Source: Yoonia tamlensis
GTDB lineage: Bacteria; Pseudomonadota; Alphaproteobacteria; Rhodobacterales; Rhodobacteraceae
Reading direction: 5' to 3'
DNA: 64,000 bases
Assembly (NCBI RefSeq): GCF_900115105.1
Contig: NZ_FOYP01000001.1
Coordinates: 894,097 to 958,096 of the forward strand
Both the position numbers and the translations under genes were made by a program. The notes under the pieces were generated by a model. The model made no database searches. It saw only the letters and a list, made by a program, of their open reading frames with translations, and had not been told where the DNA came from. Each line of letters begins with the position of its first letter. Position 1 is the first letter of the stretch. Shown here piece by piece: positions 17,251-26,800 of the stretch.

Positions 17251-17913
17251 TCAAATGGCTGCCAAAAAGGAAAACAAGATCAGTGATTGGCCGCCCCAGT
17301 ATAGGAACCACAGAAGTTTGGCCGGGCCATGGCGAGGACCGGTTGCGTCTTTAAAAACAAATACTTCGAACCCCAGGATCGCATCAGAGGCGATAAACAT
17401 GAGCGCACCCAATATGGTCAAGGCAAACGGCCATTTCGCAGGGACATTAAGAGCGCAAACACCCATAACAACGATCACAAGGACATAGATCAAGACCGGC
17501 ATGCGCAACGCACCCAAATAGGGAAACAGGCGCCGCGTGATCAGGCCCGCAGTGATAAACAATGCCGCACTTGCGCACAGTAGAAGCGGATTCGAAACAA
17601 ATGCAGCACATGAACCGCCATAGCCGATCAACAGGCCAATATATGCCATGTGGCCGATCAGGAACGCGCCCAGACCAAACAAGAAGTTCCGCTCGCCTTC
17701 GCGCGATAAGAACACGTCACCTATTGTGCCTAACACCAATGCAGCGGTCAAAAGCATTGGTGCGCCGCATAGCGCCCCGATCGTGGCGAGCGATGCAACT
17801 GACGCGGCTTTGACAATCGTGCGCAATGTGCTTGGGCGCTGGTGCACCAGCACGCTGCCATACGCCAAAGCACAAAGGGCCGAGAGCCCCATAACCAAGT
17901 AGACAATATTCAT
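17251..17913 (-). CDS. Lysoplasmalogenase-like integral membrane protein (YhhN/TMEM86 family)
   Basis: The 220-residue protein consists almost wholly of predicted helices (seven or eight). The YhhN signatures are visible: LVLGTIGDVFLS (conserved GD near residue 63), FLFGLGAFLIGHMAYI with the conserved His, and LGALMFIASDAILGF with the conserved SD. Animal TMEM86B hydrolyses the vinyl-ether bond of lysoplasmalogen. Activity of bacterial YhhN members is less settled, so the enzymatic call is by family. The start ATG at 17913 has GAGGT upstream. It stands alone, transcribed toward the ugp side. Confidence 0.82.
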   Translation of the reverse strand: MNIVYLVMGLSALCALAYGSVLVHQRPSTLRTIVKAASVASLATIGALCGAPMLLTAALVLGTIGDVFLSREGERNFLFGLGAFLIGHMAYIGLLIGYGGSCAAFVSNPLLLCASAALFITAGLITRRLFPYLGALRMPVLIYVLVIVVMGVCALNVPAKWPFALTILGALMFIASDAILGFEVFVFKDATGPRHGPAKLLWFLYWGGQSLILFSFLAAI

Positions 17914-18109
17914 TGTGACCTCGTTCGCGTGACACTGATGCGGGCCAAGGTAACGCAGCTATGCGGAAAATACCCGTATGACGTCACGATAGAATCGCAG
18001 TCGGGCACAAAATACGAAGCGCGTATTTGCGAGGGGTGCGCCCATAGAAGATAACTGCTGTTGTGGCCGTTGGTATCAGATGGCGCAAAAGCATTGTGTT
18101 AAATGCAAT

Positions 18110-18137
18110 TTGGGGAACGGATTTCTCCGCTCCCCAA
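18110..18137 (-). terminator. Hairpin downstream of the DUF481 gene
   Basis: A 12-bp stem (18110-18121 with 18126-18137, one mismatch, loop TTTC) lies 30 nt after the DUF481 stop on the minus strand. It is followed by AAATTGCATTT rather than a pure U-run, so termination is plausible but not certain. Confidence 0.5.
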
Positions 18138-18167
18138 AGAGTTTCACGTGGGAATGCAGGCCCGCGC

Positions 18168-18995
18168 TTAGTTGAAAGAATAGACCAGTGACACGCCAAA
18201 GGTGTTGTCTGTGTTTTCTGCAGTGCCTGGCTCTGTGTGGTACTCGGTCAGGATGCTTGTGCGCAGCGCCAGTGTTTCGGTCATCGCCACGTTCAAAGCA
18301 AGGTCGTTGAACACAACAGTGTCGGATTCTGACCAGATCACATCTGTATCGTTGGTCACAAACAGACCTTCGCTCAGCTTTTGGGCATAGTCGGAAGACA
18401 CACCAAATGCGCCTTCGCTAACGTCGCCAGCTGTAATGTCTGTCAGCGTTGCATAACGGTAGCCTGGGCCACCCTGGACAGACCATTGACGGTCTGCATC
18501 GTTAAAGACGCGGTAGCCCGCACCAAAGCTTACGAACGTGTCAGTTTCAAACGCTGCATCGGTCGCGCTATCGGCTGAACCCTGTACTTTGGCAAAGCCG
18601 AAAAGCTGAGGGCTAAAGTCGCGTGTGTATTCAAGGCCGTAGAACAGGCTTTCTTCTGCGGCTGTGTCGTCATCGTCGCTGTAGGCATAGTTCAACTGCA
18701 GTTCGATCCCGTTTGGACCAAACACATAGTTCATGTCAGTACCGATACCGACGTTGGTGGTGTTTGTGTTACCGCTTTGAATAATGCCGCGCAGTGCAAC
18801 AGAACCTGTAAAGCCTTGCGGGCGGCCTTCGTTGCCGAAACGGTCAAGTTCACGCTCTGCATCGTCTTCGATGGCTTGCAACAGGTCTTCGTTACGGTCG
18901 CCGGCAATTGTATCGCGGCCGATCAATTCTTGTGCTGAAACCGATGTCGCAACAGTTGCGGCAATCGCTGCCACGATAAATACGTTCTTTGTCAT
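18168..18995 (-). CDS. DUF481 outer-membrane beta-barrel protein
   Basis: The 275-residue protein has a signal peptide (MTKNVFIVAAIAATVATSVSA) followed by a region with alternating polar and hydrophobic strands ending in VSLVYSFN, whose terminal Phe-Asn resembles an outer-membrane insertion signal. GSVALRGIIQSGNTNTTNVG is typical of DUF481 (YdiY-like) barrels. An ATG at 18995 with AAGGA upstream is preferred over the frame open to 19085. The promoter region carries a 24-bp motif at 19091-19114 shared with the lipoprotein gene at 22486. A salt-stress or porin-like role is suggested for the family, but the function is not established. Confidence 0.83.
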   Translation of the reverse strand: MTKNVFIVAAIAATVATSVSAQELIGRDTIAGDRNEDLLQAIEDDAERELDRFGNEGRPQGFTGSVALRGIIQSGNTNTTNVGIGTDMNYVFGPNGIELQLNYAYSDDDDTAAEESLFYGLEYTRDFSPQLFGFAKVQGSADSATDAAFETDTFVSFGAGYRVFNDADRQWSVQGGPGYRYATLTDITAGDVSEGAFGVSSDYAQKLSEGLFVTNDTDVIWSESDTVVFNDLALNVAMTETLALRTSILTEYHTEPGTAENTDNTFGVSLVYSFN

Positions 18996-19090
18996 GGGTC
19001 TATCCTTTCCCAATAAAGGTGATCCGTCCTGCTTGAGGATCGGGAGCATCTCTGCTGAGAGAAGACATAGTGGAGGTTTATGCATAAGTT

Positions 19091-19114
19091 AAATTCAAAA
19101 TAATCATGCTTAAA
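19091..19114 (-). promoter_or_regulatory. Conserved 24-bp upstream motif, copy 1 (DUF481 gene)
   Basis: Bases 19091-19114 equal 22580-22603 at 23 of 24 positions. On the minus strand the motif contains TTTAAGCATG followed by ATTATTTTGAATTT. It lies 95 nt upstream of the DUF481 ATG, in the gap after the LysR gene. It could be a promoter or an activator or repressor site. I cannot match it to a known regulator. Confidence 0.6.
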
Positions 19115-19125
19115 ACAAGTAATGG

Positions 19126-20064
19126 TTATGAATTATGCGCCGCCTCTTCGCCAAGCACCTCAACGATGTGATCGTCGCTGATACCGCGCAAACGATCCAA
19201 AACGGCTTCGCCATCTGCCTCGGCGATACTGGCAACTATGGCGAGTTCCTGTTTGGCTAATTTCGTCAGCGCAGGGTCAAGGTCATCGCGCCAAACGGCC
19301 CAGATCGGATAGGGAAAGCGCGGCGCATCCGCGACAAGATGCAATTGCCCGCTATCAAGATACTTCTTGATATAGCGTGCGGGCAAATAGGCCGATGACC
19401 GCCGGTTAACGATATATTCCGCAGCCATGGCGCCCAACGAAAGCGTAAGACCGGGGTTGGTTAATGCAGGCAGCGCCTGTGCGTGGGCGCCTACAAATTC
19501 CGGCCCCCAATCTACAAAGACGTAATTGTCGAGATTATCAATATCAGCGTCCGGCCAAGAGGCCACCAGCACAAGCTCTTCGTTCATCACCTCTTTGGCG
19601 ATCAATCCGGGTCTGATTTGCGGCATATAAAGCAACCCGACTTGCATGATGCCTTCGGTCAAAAGACGGGTAAGACGGTCCGGCTGGCCCAATTCGGCGC
19701 GGATATTTAGATCTGGCGCAGATTCTTGCAGCCTGTCCATCCAGCGAAATCCAAGGCGCGGCCAAAGCGAATACTGTGCGCCAATCGTCAAGCTGCGGGT
19801 AAACCCTTCGGGGATTGCAACCTGTTGGCGCGCTTCTTCCCATACGCGGATAATAGAAAGCGCGTAGCGTTCGAACTCGCGGCCGGCGTTGGTCAATTCC
19901 GCCCCGGCCTTGGAACGCGTAAACATCGGTTTGCCAAGCGAATCTTCTAGCCGTTGAATGCGGAGCGAAACGGCGGATTGGGTCACAAAAAGGCGTTCCG
20001 ACGCTGACACAAAAGAGCCGGTAGCCGCAACTTCGAGAAAGGTTTTGAGCAGTGTAATATCCAT
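19126..20064 (-). CDS. LysR-family transcriptional regulator
   Basis: The 312-residue protein has the N-terminal LysR winged helix (residues 1-60: LLKTFLEVAATGSFVSASE, then QSAVSLRIQRLEDSLGKPMF) and a periplasmic-binding-type effector domain (about 90-290). The region after residue 88 (RSLTIGAQYSLWPRLG) is conserved among Rhodobacterales relatives, but the effector is unknown. The gene sits upstream of the DUF481 gene in the same direction with a 130-nt gap holding the 24-bp motif, so it could regulate that gene or itself. The start has a GGGGG site close by. Confidence 0.88.
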   Translation of the reverse strand: MDITLLKTFLEVAATGSFVSASERLFVTQSAVSLRIQRLEDSLGKPMFTRSKAGAELTNAGREFERYALSIIRVWEEARQQVAIPEGFTRSLTIGAQYSLWPRLGFRWMDRLQESAPDLNIRAELGQPDRLTRLLTEGIMQVGLLYMPQIRPGLIAKEVMNEELVLVASWPDADIDNLDNYVFVDWGPEFVGAHAQALPALTNPGLTLSLGAMAAEYIVNRRSSAYLPARYIKKYLDSGQLHLVADAPRFPYPIWAVWRDDLDPALTKLAKQELAIVASIAEADGEAVLDRLRGISDDHIVEVLGEEAAHNS

Positions 20065-20143
20065 CCCCCGATCTTGAGAGATGCTTATATAAACGTCAAT
20101 TCACTTAATATTTGTTCTTGTGGGCCATGGCGGGGGCAGCATG

Positions 20144-21463
20144 TTACTGCTCCGCGGCCGAAACTGCGGCGCCCGTCCGGATATGCACATCGCGTTGCGG
20201 AAAAGGAATTTCGATATTGTGGGCTTTGAATGTACGCCAGATTTCGAGATAAACTTCGCTTGCTATGTTTGCCACGCCCAATTCGGGGTCGGCGATCCAA
20301 AACCGCACCTCAAGATCAATCGATGAATCGCCAAACTGCCTGATCAGGCAAATCGGCGGCGGTGTTTTGAGCACACGGCCGCATTTGGCAGCAGCTTCGA
20401 CAGCAACGCGCAGCGCCAGTTCCAGATCAGCACTATAGGAAACGCCGACCTGAATATCACGACGCACCAATTTGTCAGAGAATGTCCAGTTGGTCACAGG
20501 ATTCGAGATCAGCAATTCGTTTGGAATCAATGTTTCCGTGCCAGAACGCGTTTTCACGGATACATAGCGCGCGCCAAGCGTCTTTACTTCGCCGTATGTA
20601 GGCCCGGTGCCTGTTTCGATTTCGATAACATCGCCAGGTTTGATTGACCTATCGGCAAGCATCGTAAAGCCGGCGACCAAATTCCCGATTGTCCGCTGCA
20701 TACCCAGACCAACACCCAGACCAATCGCACCCGAAAAGACCGCAAACGCAGTCAGATCAACGCCCACGCTTTGCATGCCCAGCACCACCGCAACGACGAT
20801 CAGGCCGATGCGCAGCAGCTTGGTCGTCAAAACGCGCATCGAGGGGTTAAGCGTCGCGGATTTTTCCAACCGGTTCTGCACAAGACGCACCAGCAAATTG
20901 GCGGTCCATAGCAAAACACACGTAACAAGAGCGCCCTGCACGATATCCCAAACCGAGATATTGACTGTCTCGCTTGTCAACCGGATGCCGTCCAGCCACC
21001 GGATTGCGGGGTCAAGCTGACCCAAGGCATTAATTGCTGCAACTGCCCATGCCGTCCACGCAAATGCGTTCGAAACGGCCGGGCTGGGAATGGCTGTGGA
21101 TACGATGCGGATGATAACCCAAGCGTTGAGCAAACTCGCGCAAAGCCGCAAAAGTCCGGTGGCCTGATGCGCAGCACCCAACACAGCCAACGACACCCAA
21201 AGCCCGAATACCCAAACAATGGGCAGGCTGATCGCGCGAGCGGTCCGCAATAGTTGTTTGAACAGTTTGATGTCCGTTTTTGCTTCGCCAGATGCGATGA
21301 ATGTGCGCACCCAACGGTGAAACCCGATTGCCACCAGTAGCGTCAAAACCAATGCGACAGCCTGAATCAAGCTGACATTGTTTCCAATCACGCCGGAAAG
21401 CCAATCCGCCATCGTATCAATATAGGCCATAAATGGTGAAATGGATTTCTCGAGTTCTTCCAT
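20144..21463 (-). CDS. MscS-family mechanosensitive ion channel
   Basis: The 439-residue protein has five to six predicted membrane helices in the first 260 residues, ending with the pore-lining glycine/alanine-rich helix VFSGAIGLGVGLGMQ and RTIGNLVAGF. The cytoplasmic beta domain (PGDVIEIE, GEVKTLGARYVSVKTRSG, LIPNELLISNPVTNW) is standard for MscS. It releases solutes on hypo-osmotic shock. It follows the LapA-like gene by 142 nt, so it may be the last gene of that stress-type operon. Ends with a soluble tail after FPQRDVHI, as usual for the family. Confidence 0.9.
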   Translation of the reverse strand: MEELEKSISPFMAYIDTMADWLSGVIGNNVSLIQAVALVLTLLVAIGFHRWVRTFIASGEAKTDIKLFKQLLRTARAISLPIVWVFGLWVSLAVLGAAHQATGLLRLCASLLNAWVIIRIVSTAIPSPAVSNAFAWTAWAVAAINALGQLDPAIRWLDGIRLTSETVNISVWDIVQGALVTCVLLWTANLLVRLVQNRLEKSATLNPSMRVLTTKLLRIGLIVVAVVLGMQSVGVDLTAFAVFSGAIGLGVGLGMQRTIGNLVAGFTMLADRSIKPGDVIEIETGTGPTYGEVKTLGARYVSVKTRSGTETLIPNELLISNPVTNWTFSDKLVRRDIQVGVSYSADLELALRVAVEAAAKCGRVLKTPPPICLIRQFGDSSIDLEVRFWIADPELGVANIASEVYLEIWRTFKAHNIEIPFPQRDVHIRTGAAVSAAEQ

Positions 21464-21605
21464 CGGGTGTGCCTTTCGTTTGCGCAGGGCGCGACTGGTA
21501 TTTATGGGGTTTTAGGATCGTCCAAATGGGCCGCACCATTCAGATGGTGCCAGCCCAAAAGTTGGTTGTTGTGACTTTAACAGCGCTTTCATTGGCGCGC
21601 GCAGA

Positions 21606-21797
21606 TTAGCGGCGCGATGCACGCAGCAACCATCCGATCAGAACGCCCGCAGCAGCGCTTGTGGCAACGACGACATACCGGTGTGTGTTGACGGACCAAT
21701 TCAGAAAACTAATTTCGACTTCCCCAGTGTTTTGCACGGTAAAGATCACAAGGAGCAAAATCAGTATTGCGGCAAATGCCTGTTTCAGAATGCGCAT
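21606..21797 (-). CDS. LapA/DUF1049-domain small membrane protein
   Basis: The 63-residue protein has two hydrophobic helices (ILILLLVIFTVQNTGEVEI and VVVATSAAAGVLIGWLLRA) around the motif FTVQN, the hallmark of the lipopolysaccharide-assembly protein A domain. A very strong ribosome site (AAGGAGG) precedes ATG 21797. It starts 10 nt after the gene at 21808, so the two are co-transcribed. In E. coli LapA acts with LapB in controlling LPS synthesis; here only the domain is conserved. Confidence 0.82.
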   Translation of the reverse strand: MRILKQAFAAILILLLVIFTVQNTGEVEISFLNWSVNTHRYVVVATSAAAGVLIGWLLRASRR

Positions 21798-21807
21798 CGG
21801 ATCCTCC

Positions 21808-22245
21808 TTATTTTGCTAGGTTTGGATTGCTTGGAATGCCACGTCCAGAGATCATACCCAAACTTGTACACAAACGCAGGATGGACCAATAACTTTCTTT
21901 TGCGGCAGCCTCGCGAAACGCCGTACGCGGGGCATAGGGCAAAAACAACAGCTCATCAGGGCGACCTTCGATGACAGAAGCAACACTGCGCGACATTGCG
22001 GCCTCTTCCAAGGCATCCAATGAAATAACAGTAAGCGTGCCGCGCATCCAATGGATCGTAGGAAGCTGCAACAGCCTGTCACAGACCATTGAAGTCAGGG
22101 GCCTATGTCCGGCCACCAAGACATTTGGGCCTGCAAATGCGCCCCCGAACTTGAGCCCAAATGGCTTGCCTTGTTGGTTGGTTGTCAGAACCTCAACAAA
22201 CGCGGCGCTGTTTTGATCCCAAGCTTCCATCGCAATGTCTAACAT
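21808..22245 (-). CDS. Conserved protein of unknown function
   Basis: This is a 145-residue soluble protein starting at ATG 22245, with a GGGGG ribosome site 8 nt upstream; in-frame starts further upstream would run into the lipoprotein gene. I do not recognise a family. Visible features are a glycine-rich KFGGAFAGPNVLVAG segment, a helix SLDALEEAAMSRSVASVIEG and no signal or membrane segment, so it is cytoplasmic. It lies between a small lipoprotein gene (46 nt upstream) and the LapA-like gene (10 nt downstream), which suggests a role tied to the envelope or to stress. Confidence 0.6.
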   Translation of the reverse strand: MLDIAMEAWDQNSAAFVEVLTTNQQGKPFGLKFGGAFAGPNVLVAGHRPLTSMVCDRLLQLPTIHWMRGTLTVISLDALEEAAMSRSVASVIEGRPDELLFLPYAPRTAFREAAAKESYWSILRLCTSLGMISGRGIPSNPNLAK

Positions 22246-22291
22246 GTCGTTATCCCCCTGCATCTTCCCAGTTTTCCGTCCTACGCGATGT

Positions 22292-22486
22292 TCATCCACC
22301 GCCGGTTGCCGCATTCACTGCGGCGCCCGTACCGCGGACGGCCAGTTTGCCAACACCGACAACGCCCTTGACGGCAGCGCGGCCAACAAACAGCGTGCCG
22401 TCGACGGAATTATCGACCACCTTCTCGGTTGAGCATGCAGACAGAGCCACAGCGCCGACCAACGCAAACATCAGGCATTTGTTCAT
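22292..22486 (-). CDS. Small lipoprotein
   Basis: The 64-residue protein has a lipoprotein signal (MNKCLMFALVGAVALSAC, lipobox LSAC, acylated Cys18) and a mature part of short Gly/Val/Ala-rich repeats (VKGVVGVGKLAVRGTGAAV). The start ATG at 22486 has AAGGA upstream; an upstream in-frame start at 22513 lacks one. It is the first gene of a probable operon with 22245-21808 and the LapA-like gene. The 24-bp motif at 22580-22603 is 93 nt upstream, as for the DUF481 gene. Confidence 0.78.
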   Translation of the reverse strand: MNKCLMFALVGAVALSACSTEKVVDNSVDGTLFVGRAAVKGVVGVGKLAVRGTGAAVNAATGGG

Positions 22487-22579
22487 CACGAAATCCTTTC
22501 GAACCAAGAGCACCGCGCAAAATAAGAACGCACGAACCCTCGTGTTCCCGAAAAGGTATCGGAGGAAATATCATGAGGG

Positions 22580-22603
22580 AAATTCAAAATAATCATGTTT
22601 AAA
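22580..22603 (-). promoter_or_regulatory. Conserved 24-bp upstream motif, copy 2 (lipoprotein operon)
   Basis: This is identical to 19091-19114 except for one base (C to T at the ninth base before the TTAAA end). It lies 93 nt upstream of the lipoprotein ATG on the same strand. Beyond the motif, both copies share a loose CT.ATG...CCTCC pattern toward the gene, so a whole promoter architecture may be shared. Confidence 0.6.
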
Positions 22604-22768
22604 GCGATGTTTTCTAATGTATAAGATTGTGATTATGGCAATGGGTAGGGCGCATTGACCAAGAGCCACTGATGAAATCGACCGGACCAAGGATGTTTCG
22701 ATCCAATCTTGAGTGGTCTATCAAAATGCGATCTGTGCTGAACGGCTGCGCAACCTTATCTTGCCGCG

Positions 22769-23113
22769 TTACAGCAACATGTATTCGTCGAGCCAAGTCT
22801 GCGGTTCGGATTTGCGAATTCTTGCGATAGGGACTTCGGTGCCGTTCTGCAAGGCAAGTGTTTGCTTGCGCACGTTGATTTTATGGGGGTCCAATACCGA
22901 TTTTGCGACCCAGAATGAACGGTGCGGAATCAACCCTAAAGAGGGGGGCAGTTGCACCGTGACGTCTGACAGACGCGCCCGAAAAAGAGCGGTCTTATCG
23001 TCCGTCGTCACTTCGAGTTAATGCCCCTGTGACTGGACCAGCTGAAGCTTTGCCGCGCGGATTGCACTTTTGGAAATTGCGCTTAAGGTCAGATGCGGAT
23101 TTGAACGGATCAT
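22769..23113 (-). pseudogene. LytTR DNA-binding domain gene with a nonsense codon
   Basis: The frame from ATG 23113 is interrupted by TAA at 23020-23018. Before it stands KLQLVQSQGH and after it LEVTTDDKTALFRARLSD, LIPHRSFWVAKSV and a C-terminal NGTEVPIARIRK. Together these match a LytTR domain, in which relatives have Tyr at the stop (GHYLEV), so TAT to TAA is the simplest event. The membrane or receiver part normally found N-terminal is absent, and the SRAP gene begins 28 nt beyond on the other strand. I read it as the dead remnant of a membrane-linked LytTR regulator. Reinitiation at GTG 23011 could still give 80 residues. Confidence 0.68.
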
Positions 23114-23141
23114 GCAGCGGATCATTCGGGGGGCTTTGGTT

Positions 23142-23795
23142 ATGTGTGGGCGCTTTATTGATCCTGATTTGCGCGGCACCGAAGCCGAACATAGCGAGAC
23201 GCTTGTCGACCCTTTTGTCGATACGCCCGTTATCGTGCCCCCGCGCGCACCGCGCCGCTACAATGTTGCACCGACCCAGGAAATCCTGATCCTTGCCAAA
23301 TCGCCACTAGTGGCCTTGCAGGCGCGCTGGTGGCTGGTGCCATCATGGCATCGCGGTGCGTTGAAAGACTGGAAAGCCACAACATTTAACGCGCGTATCG
23401 AAGAAGCGGCGCAAAAGCCTAGCTTTCGCGCGGTTTGGCGGCATGGCCGCTGCTTGATCCCCGTGGGCGGTTATTACGAATGGCAAAGCCAAGACGGGCA
23501 CAAGGTACCGCATGCGATCTTGTCGCATAGCAATGATCCAACGCTTTGGTGCGCGGGGCTCGCGTCGCGCTGGCAGGATTTACTGACCTGCACCATGTTG
23601 ACCCGCGCCGCTAATGCCGATGTCAGCGATGTGCACCACCGCATGCCTGTGATTCTGGACGCGGATGAACGTGCCGCGTGGCTGGCAGGCAGCGACGATT
23701 TCGCGGGGTTTGGTCAAGGCGCGCGGTTGCGCCATTATCCGGTTGCGCCATTTAACAGCCGCGCCGAAGGTCCTGCGCTTTTGCAGCCTGTTTAG
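23142..23795 (+). CDS. SRAP-family abasic-site processing protein (YedK/HMCES)
   Basis: The 217-residue protein starts MCGRF, placing the catalytic Cys at position 2 after Met removal. That fixes the start at 23142 rather than the 72-nt-longer frame. Other conserved residues are the Asn of FNAR, the Glu of VGGYYEW and the His of DVHHRMP. HMCES/YedK forms a thiazolidine crosslink with abasic sites in single-stranded DNA and shields them during replication. It is monocistronic, divergent from the LytTR remnant. A GGGGGG run 9 nt upstream can serve as ribosome site. Confidence 0.92.
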   Translation: MCGRFIDPDLRGTEAEHSETLVDPFVDTPVIVPPRAPRRYNVAPTQEILILAKSPLVALQARWWLVPSWHRGALKDWKATTFNARIEEAAQKPSFRAVWRHGRCLIPVGGYYEWQSQDGHKVPHAILSHSNDPTLWCAGLASRWQDLLTCTMLTRAANADVSDVHHRMPVILDADERAAWLAGSDDFAGFGQGARLRHYPVAPFNSRAEGPALLQPV

Positions 23796-23888
23796 CGGCG
23801 CAGATTTGCGCGCATTTTCGCAACCAAACTCTTGTCTGGATTGCCGCGCCGTGCCAACCTTTGATTGTATTTCGAGAAAGGCTTGCGC

Positions 23889-26800
23889 ATGTTCCGGTCA
23901 TTGACAGCATTTATTTTTGCAATTGCAACCACGCTTGGCGGCACTGCCGCGGCCCAAGAACAAATTGCGGCGACGCGGACAATTTACGCGCGCGGCGTTG
24001 ATCTTGTGGGGACCGATCTAGCGCAGATCTTTGACACAACCGCCGCCGCCTGCGAGGCGGCCTGTTCGAACAGCAAATCCTGTACCGCGTTTACGTTCAA
24101 CCAACGCTCGAACGCGTGTTTTCCCAAGACAAATATCACCGATATGATCCCGTTCGAAGGGGCGCTTTCAGCGTGGGTTTATGCGACGGATCCTGCCGTT
24201 CTGGCCGGCGCGCCCGCGCGGATGGCGGAACTGGATTTCTTGCACGAACGTGATTTTGCACAGGCTGCCGAATTGACACAGCTTGCCAACCAGCCCATCC
24301 GCAATGCAACCCCCGCGCAAAGCTTTGCATGGGATCAGGCGCTGGCTTCGGATGTTGCAGGCGACTGGATCGCTTTCGGGCGCAGCGCCCAAGGGTCCGG
24401 CAGCCGCGTGAGCGGCATGGCCTTTCCAGCCTTTATCAACGCCTATGTGCGTTCGCTTGATCTGGCGACAAGACGTGACGCGGCGATGGCCGTTGCTTAT
24501 GCGCTCGAGGATATCAATCGCGGCCGCCAAATGATCGACGCTTTGCGCCTTGCGCAAGAATTGCGCTTTGACCGTGAAACAGAACTCCTGCTGGAAGAAG
24601 CGATCGGAAAATACGGGTTTCGCGTGGTGGATACGAAAGTAGAAAGCGACAGCGCAACCCCGCGTATTTGTGCGGTTTTCAGCGAAGATTTGATTGGTGC
24701 GGGCACGGATTACACCCCCTTTGTACAATTGCCGCAGTCGCAGTTGGTGGTCAGCGTGAGCGATGCGCAGCTATGCGTGGACGGGGTTGTGCATGGTGAA
24801 CGCTACCGGATTTTGTTGCGCGAAGGGCTGCCCGCCGCCAGCGGTGAAACCATGATCCGTCCGGTGGAGTTGACGCTTTACGTGCGCGACCGCGCACCGT
24901 CGATGCGTTTTGGCAGCCGCGCCTATGTGTTGCCGCGTTTGGGTGATATCGCGATTCCGCTTGAAACGGTGAATATGACAGGGGTCGACCTGAGCCTGAG
25001 CCGGATCGATGACCGCAACCTGATGCGCACTTTGCAATCGGGGTTGATGGATGACACCCTGTCTTATTACGGGGGCGATCTGTCATCCGAGATCGGCACA
25101 ACTATATGGGCCGGCAGCGCCGACGTGGCGCAAGAGCTGAACCGCGATATGTTGACCCGCCTGCCAATGGCTGACGCGCTGCGTGACGCGCCCGCAGGGC
25201 TTTATGCGCTGCGCGCAAGCAGCGCGGATAACAGCGATGAGATTGGCACGGTCACGCAGTGGTTTGTGCTGTCCGATATCGGTGTTGCCACCTATTTGGG
25301 CAATGACGGGCTGACGGTTGCCGCGCGCGGGCTTGGCGATGCGCTGGCAATTGCAGATGCCCAAGTTACGCTTGTTTCGCGCAGCAATTCGGTTCTGGGG
25401 ATGGCGCAGACCGATGCCGATGGCGTTGCGCGTTTTCCGGCCGGATTGACCCGTGGAACCGGCGGCAATACCCCCGCAATGGTCACCGTGTCCTTGGGCG
25501 ATGATATGACGTTCCTGTCACTGACGGATGCCGCATTTGACCTGTCGGATCGCGGTGTCGAAGGGCGTGCGCCCAGCCAGCCGATTGATGTGTTTCTGTC
25601 CAGTGATCGCGGGGCATATCGCGCGGGAGATACGATTCATCTGACAGCATTGATGCGCGATCAAACCGCGCTGGGGCTGGCGGGTATTCCACTGACGGCA
25701 GTGCTGACCCGCCCCGACGGGGTTGAATATGCGCGCCAGATTTCAAGCAATGACCGCGCCGGCGGGCATGTGTTTGCGATGCCTGTGGCGTCAACCGCGC
25801 CGCGCGGCACGTGGCGGGTCACGGTGCAAGCCGATGAAGACAGCGGGCCATTGGCGCAAACCACCGTGCTGGTCGAGGATTTCCTGCCCGAACGCATCGA
25901 CTTTGATCTGACGCTACCGGACTCAATTCGTCTTGGTGATGTGCCCAATCTGCGGGTTGATGCGCGCTATTTGTTTGGTGCAATCGGCGCTGACCTGGAT
26001 GTCGAGGGCGAGGCACTGCTGCGCGCGGCAAGCAGTCTTGAAGGTTATCCGGGCTACCGTTTCGGGCAATATGACGCGCGCTTTGACGGGCAGTTGAATT
26101 ATCTTGATGGTGGCACGACAAATGCCGCAGGCGTGGCAAACCTGCCCGTTGATCTGCCTAATTTCACGGCATCCCAACCGCTTGAATTGCGGGTCACGGC
26201 GCGGGTCAAGGAAGGCTCCGGTCGCCCTGTTGAGCGCCAGATCACCGCGCCCGTGCTGCCCGATAGCCCGATGATCGGGATCAAGCCGCTGTTTGACGGT
26301 GTCATTGGCGAAGGCAGCACAGCGCTGTTTGAGCTGATCGCGCTGAATCCCGATATGACGGGCGCTGATATGCGCGTGCAATGGACCGTCAACAAGGTCA
26401 CGACCCGCTATCAATGGTATCGCTTGCACGACCGCTGGTATTGGGAGCCCACTACAACCCGCACGCGTGTCGCCACCGGCGAAGCCAAGCTGGGCAGCAC
26501 GCCGACCCGCGTCGAAGCCGATGTCACATGGGGCCAGCATGAAATTGTGGTCGAAGCAATTGGCGGGGCCTATAATGCGGCTTCTGATGAATTCTACGCA
26601 GGCTGGTACGCGCCTGCCTCTGCCGACGATACGCCCGATTTGCTTGAGGCGTCTTTGGATGCGCCCGCCTATGCAGTGGGTGACACGGCAACTTTCCGCA
26701 TTGTGCCGCGCTACGCTGGGCAAGCGGTGGTGACAGTGATGTCGGATCGTTTGATCAGCCTCAAAACCGTACCCGTGGTTGAGGGCGAAAACCTGATCAC

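Noticed and set aside
17842-18054. Plus-strand 70-codon frame between the lysoplasmalogenase and DUF481 genes
   Set aside because: It starts antisense to the lysoplasmalogenase gene and has no ribosome site or recognisable domain.
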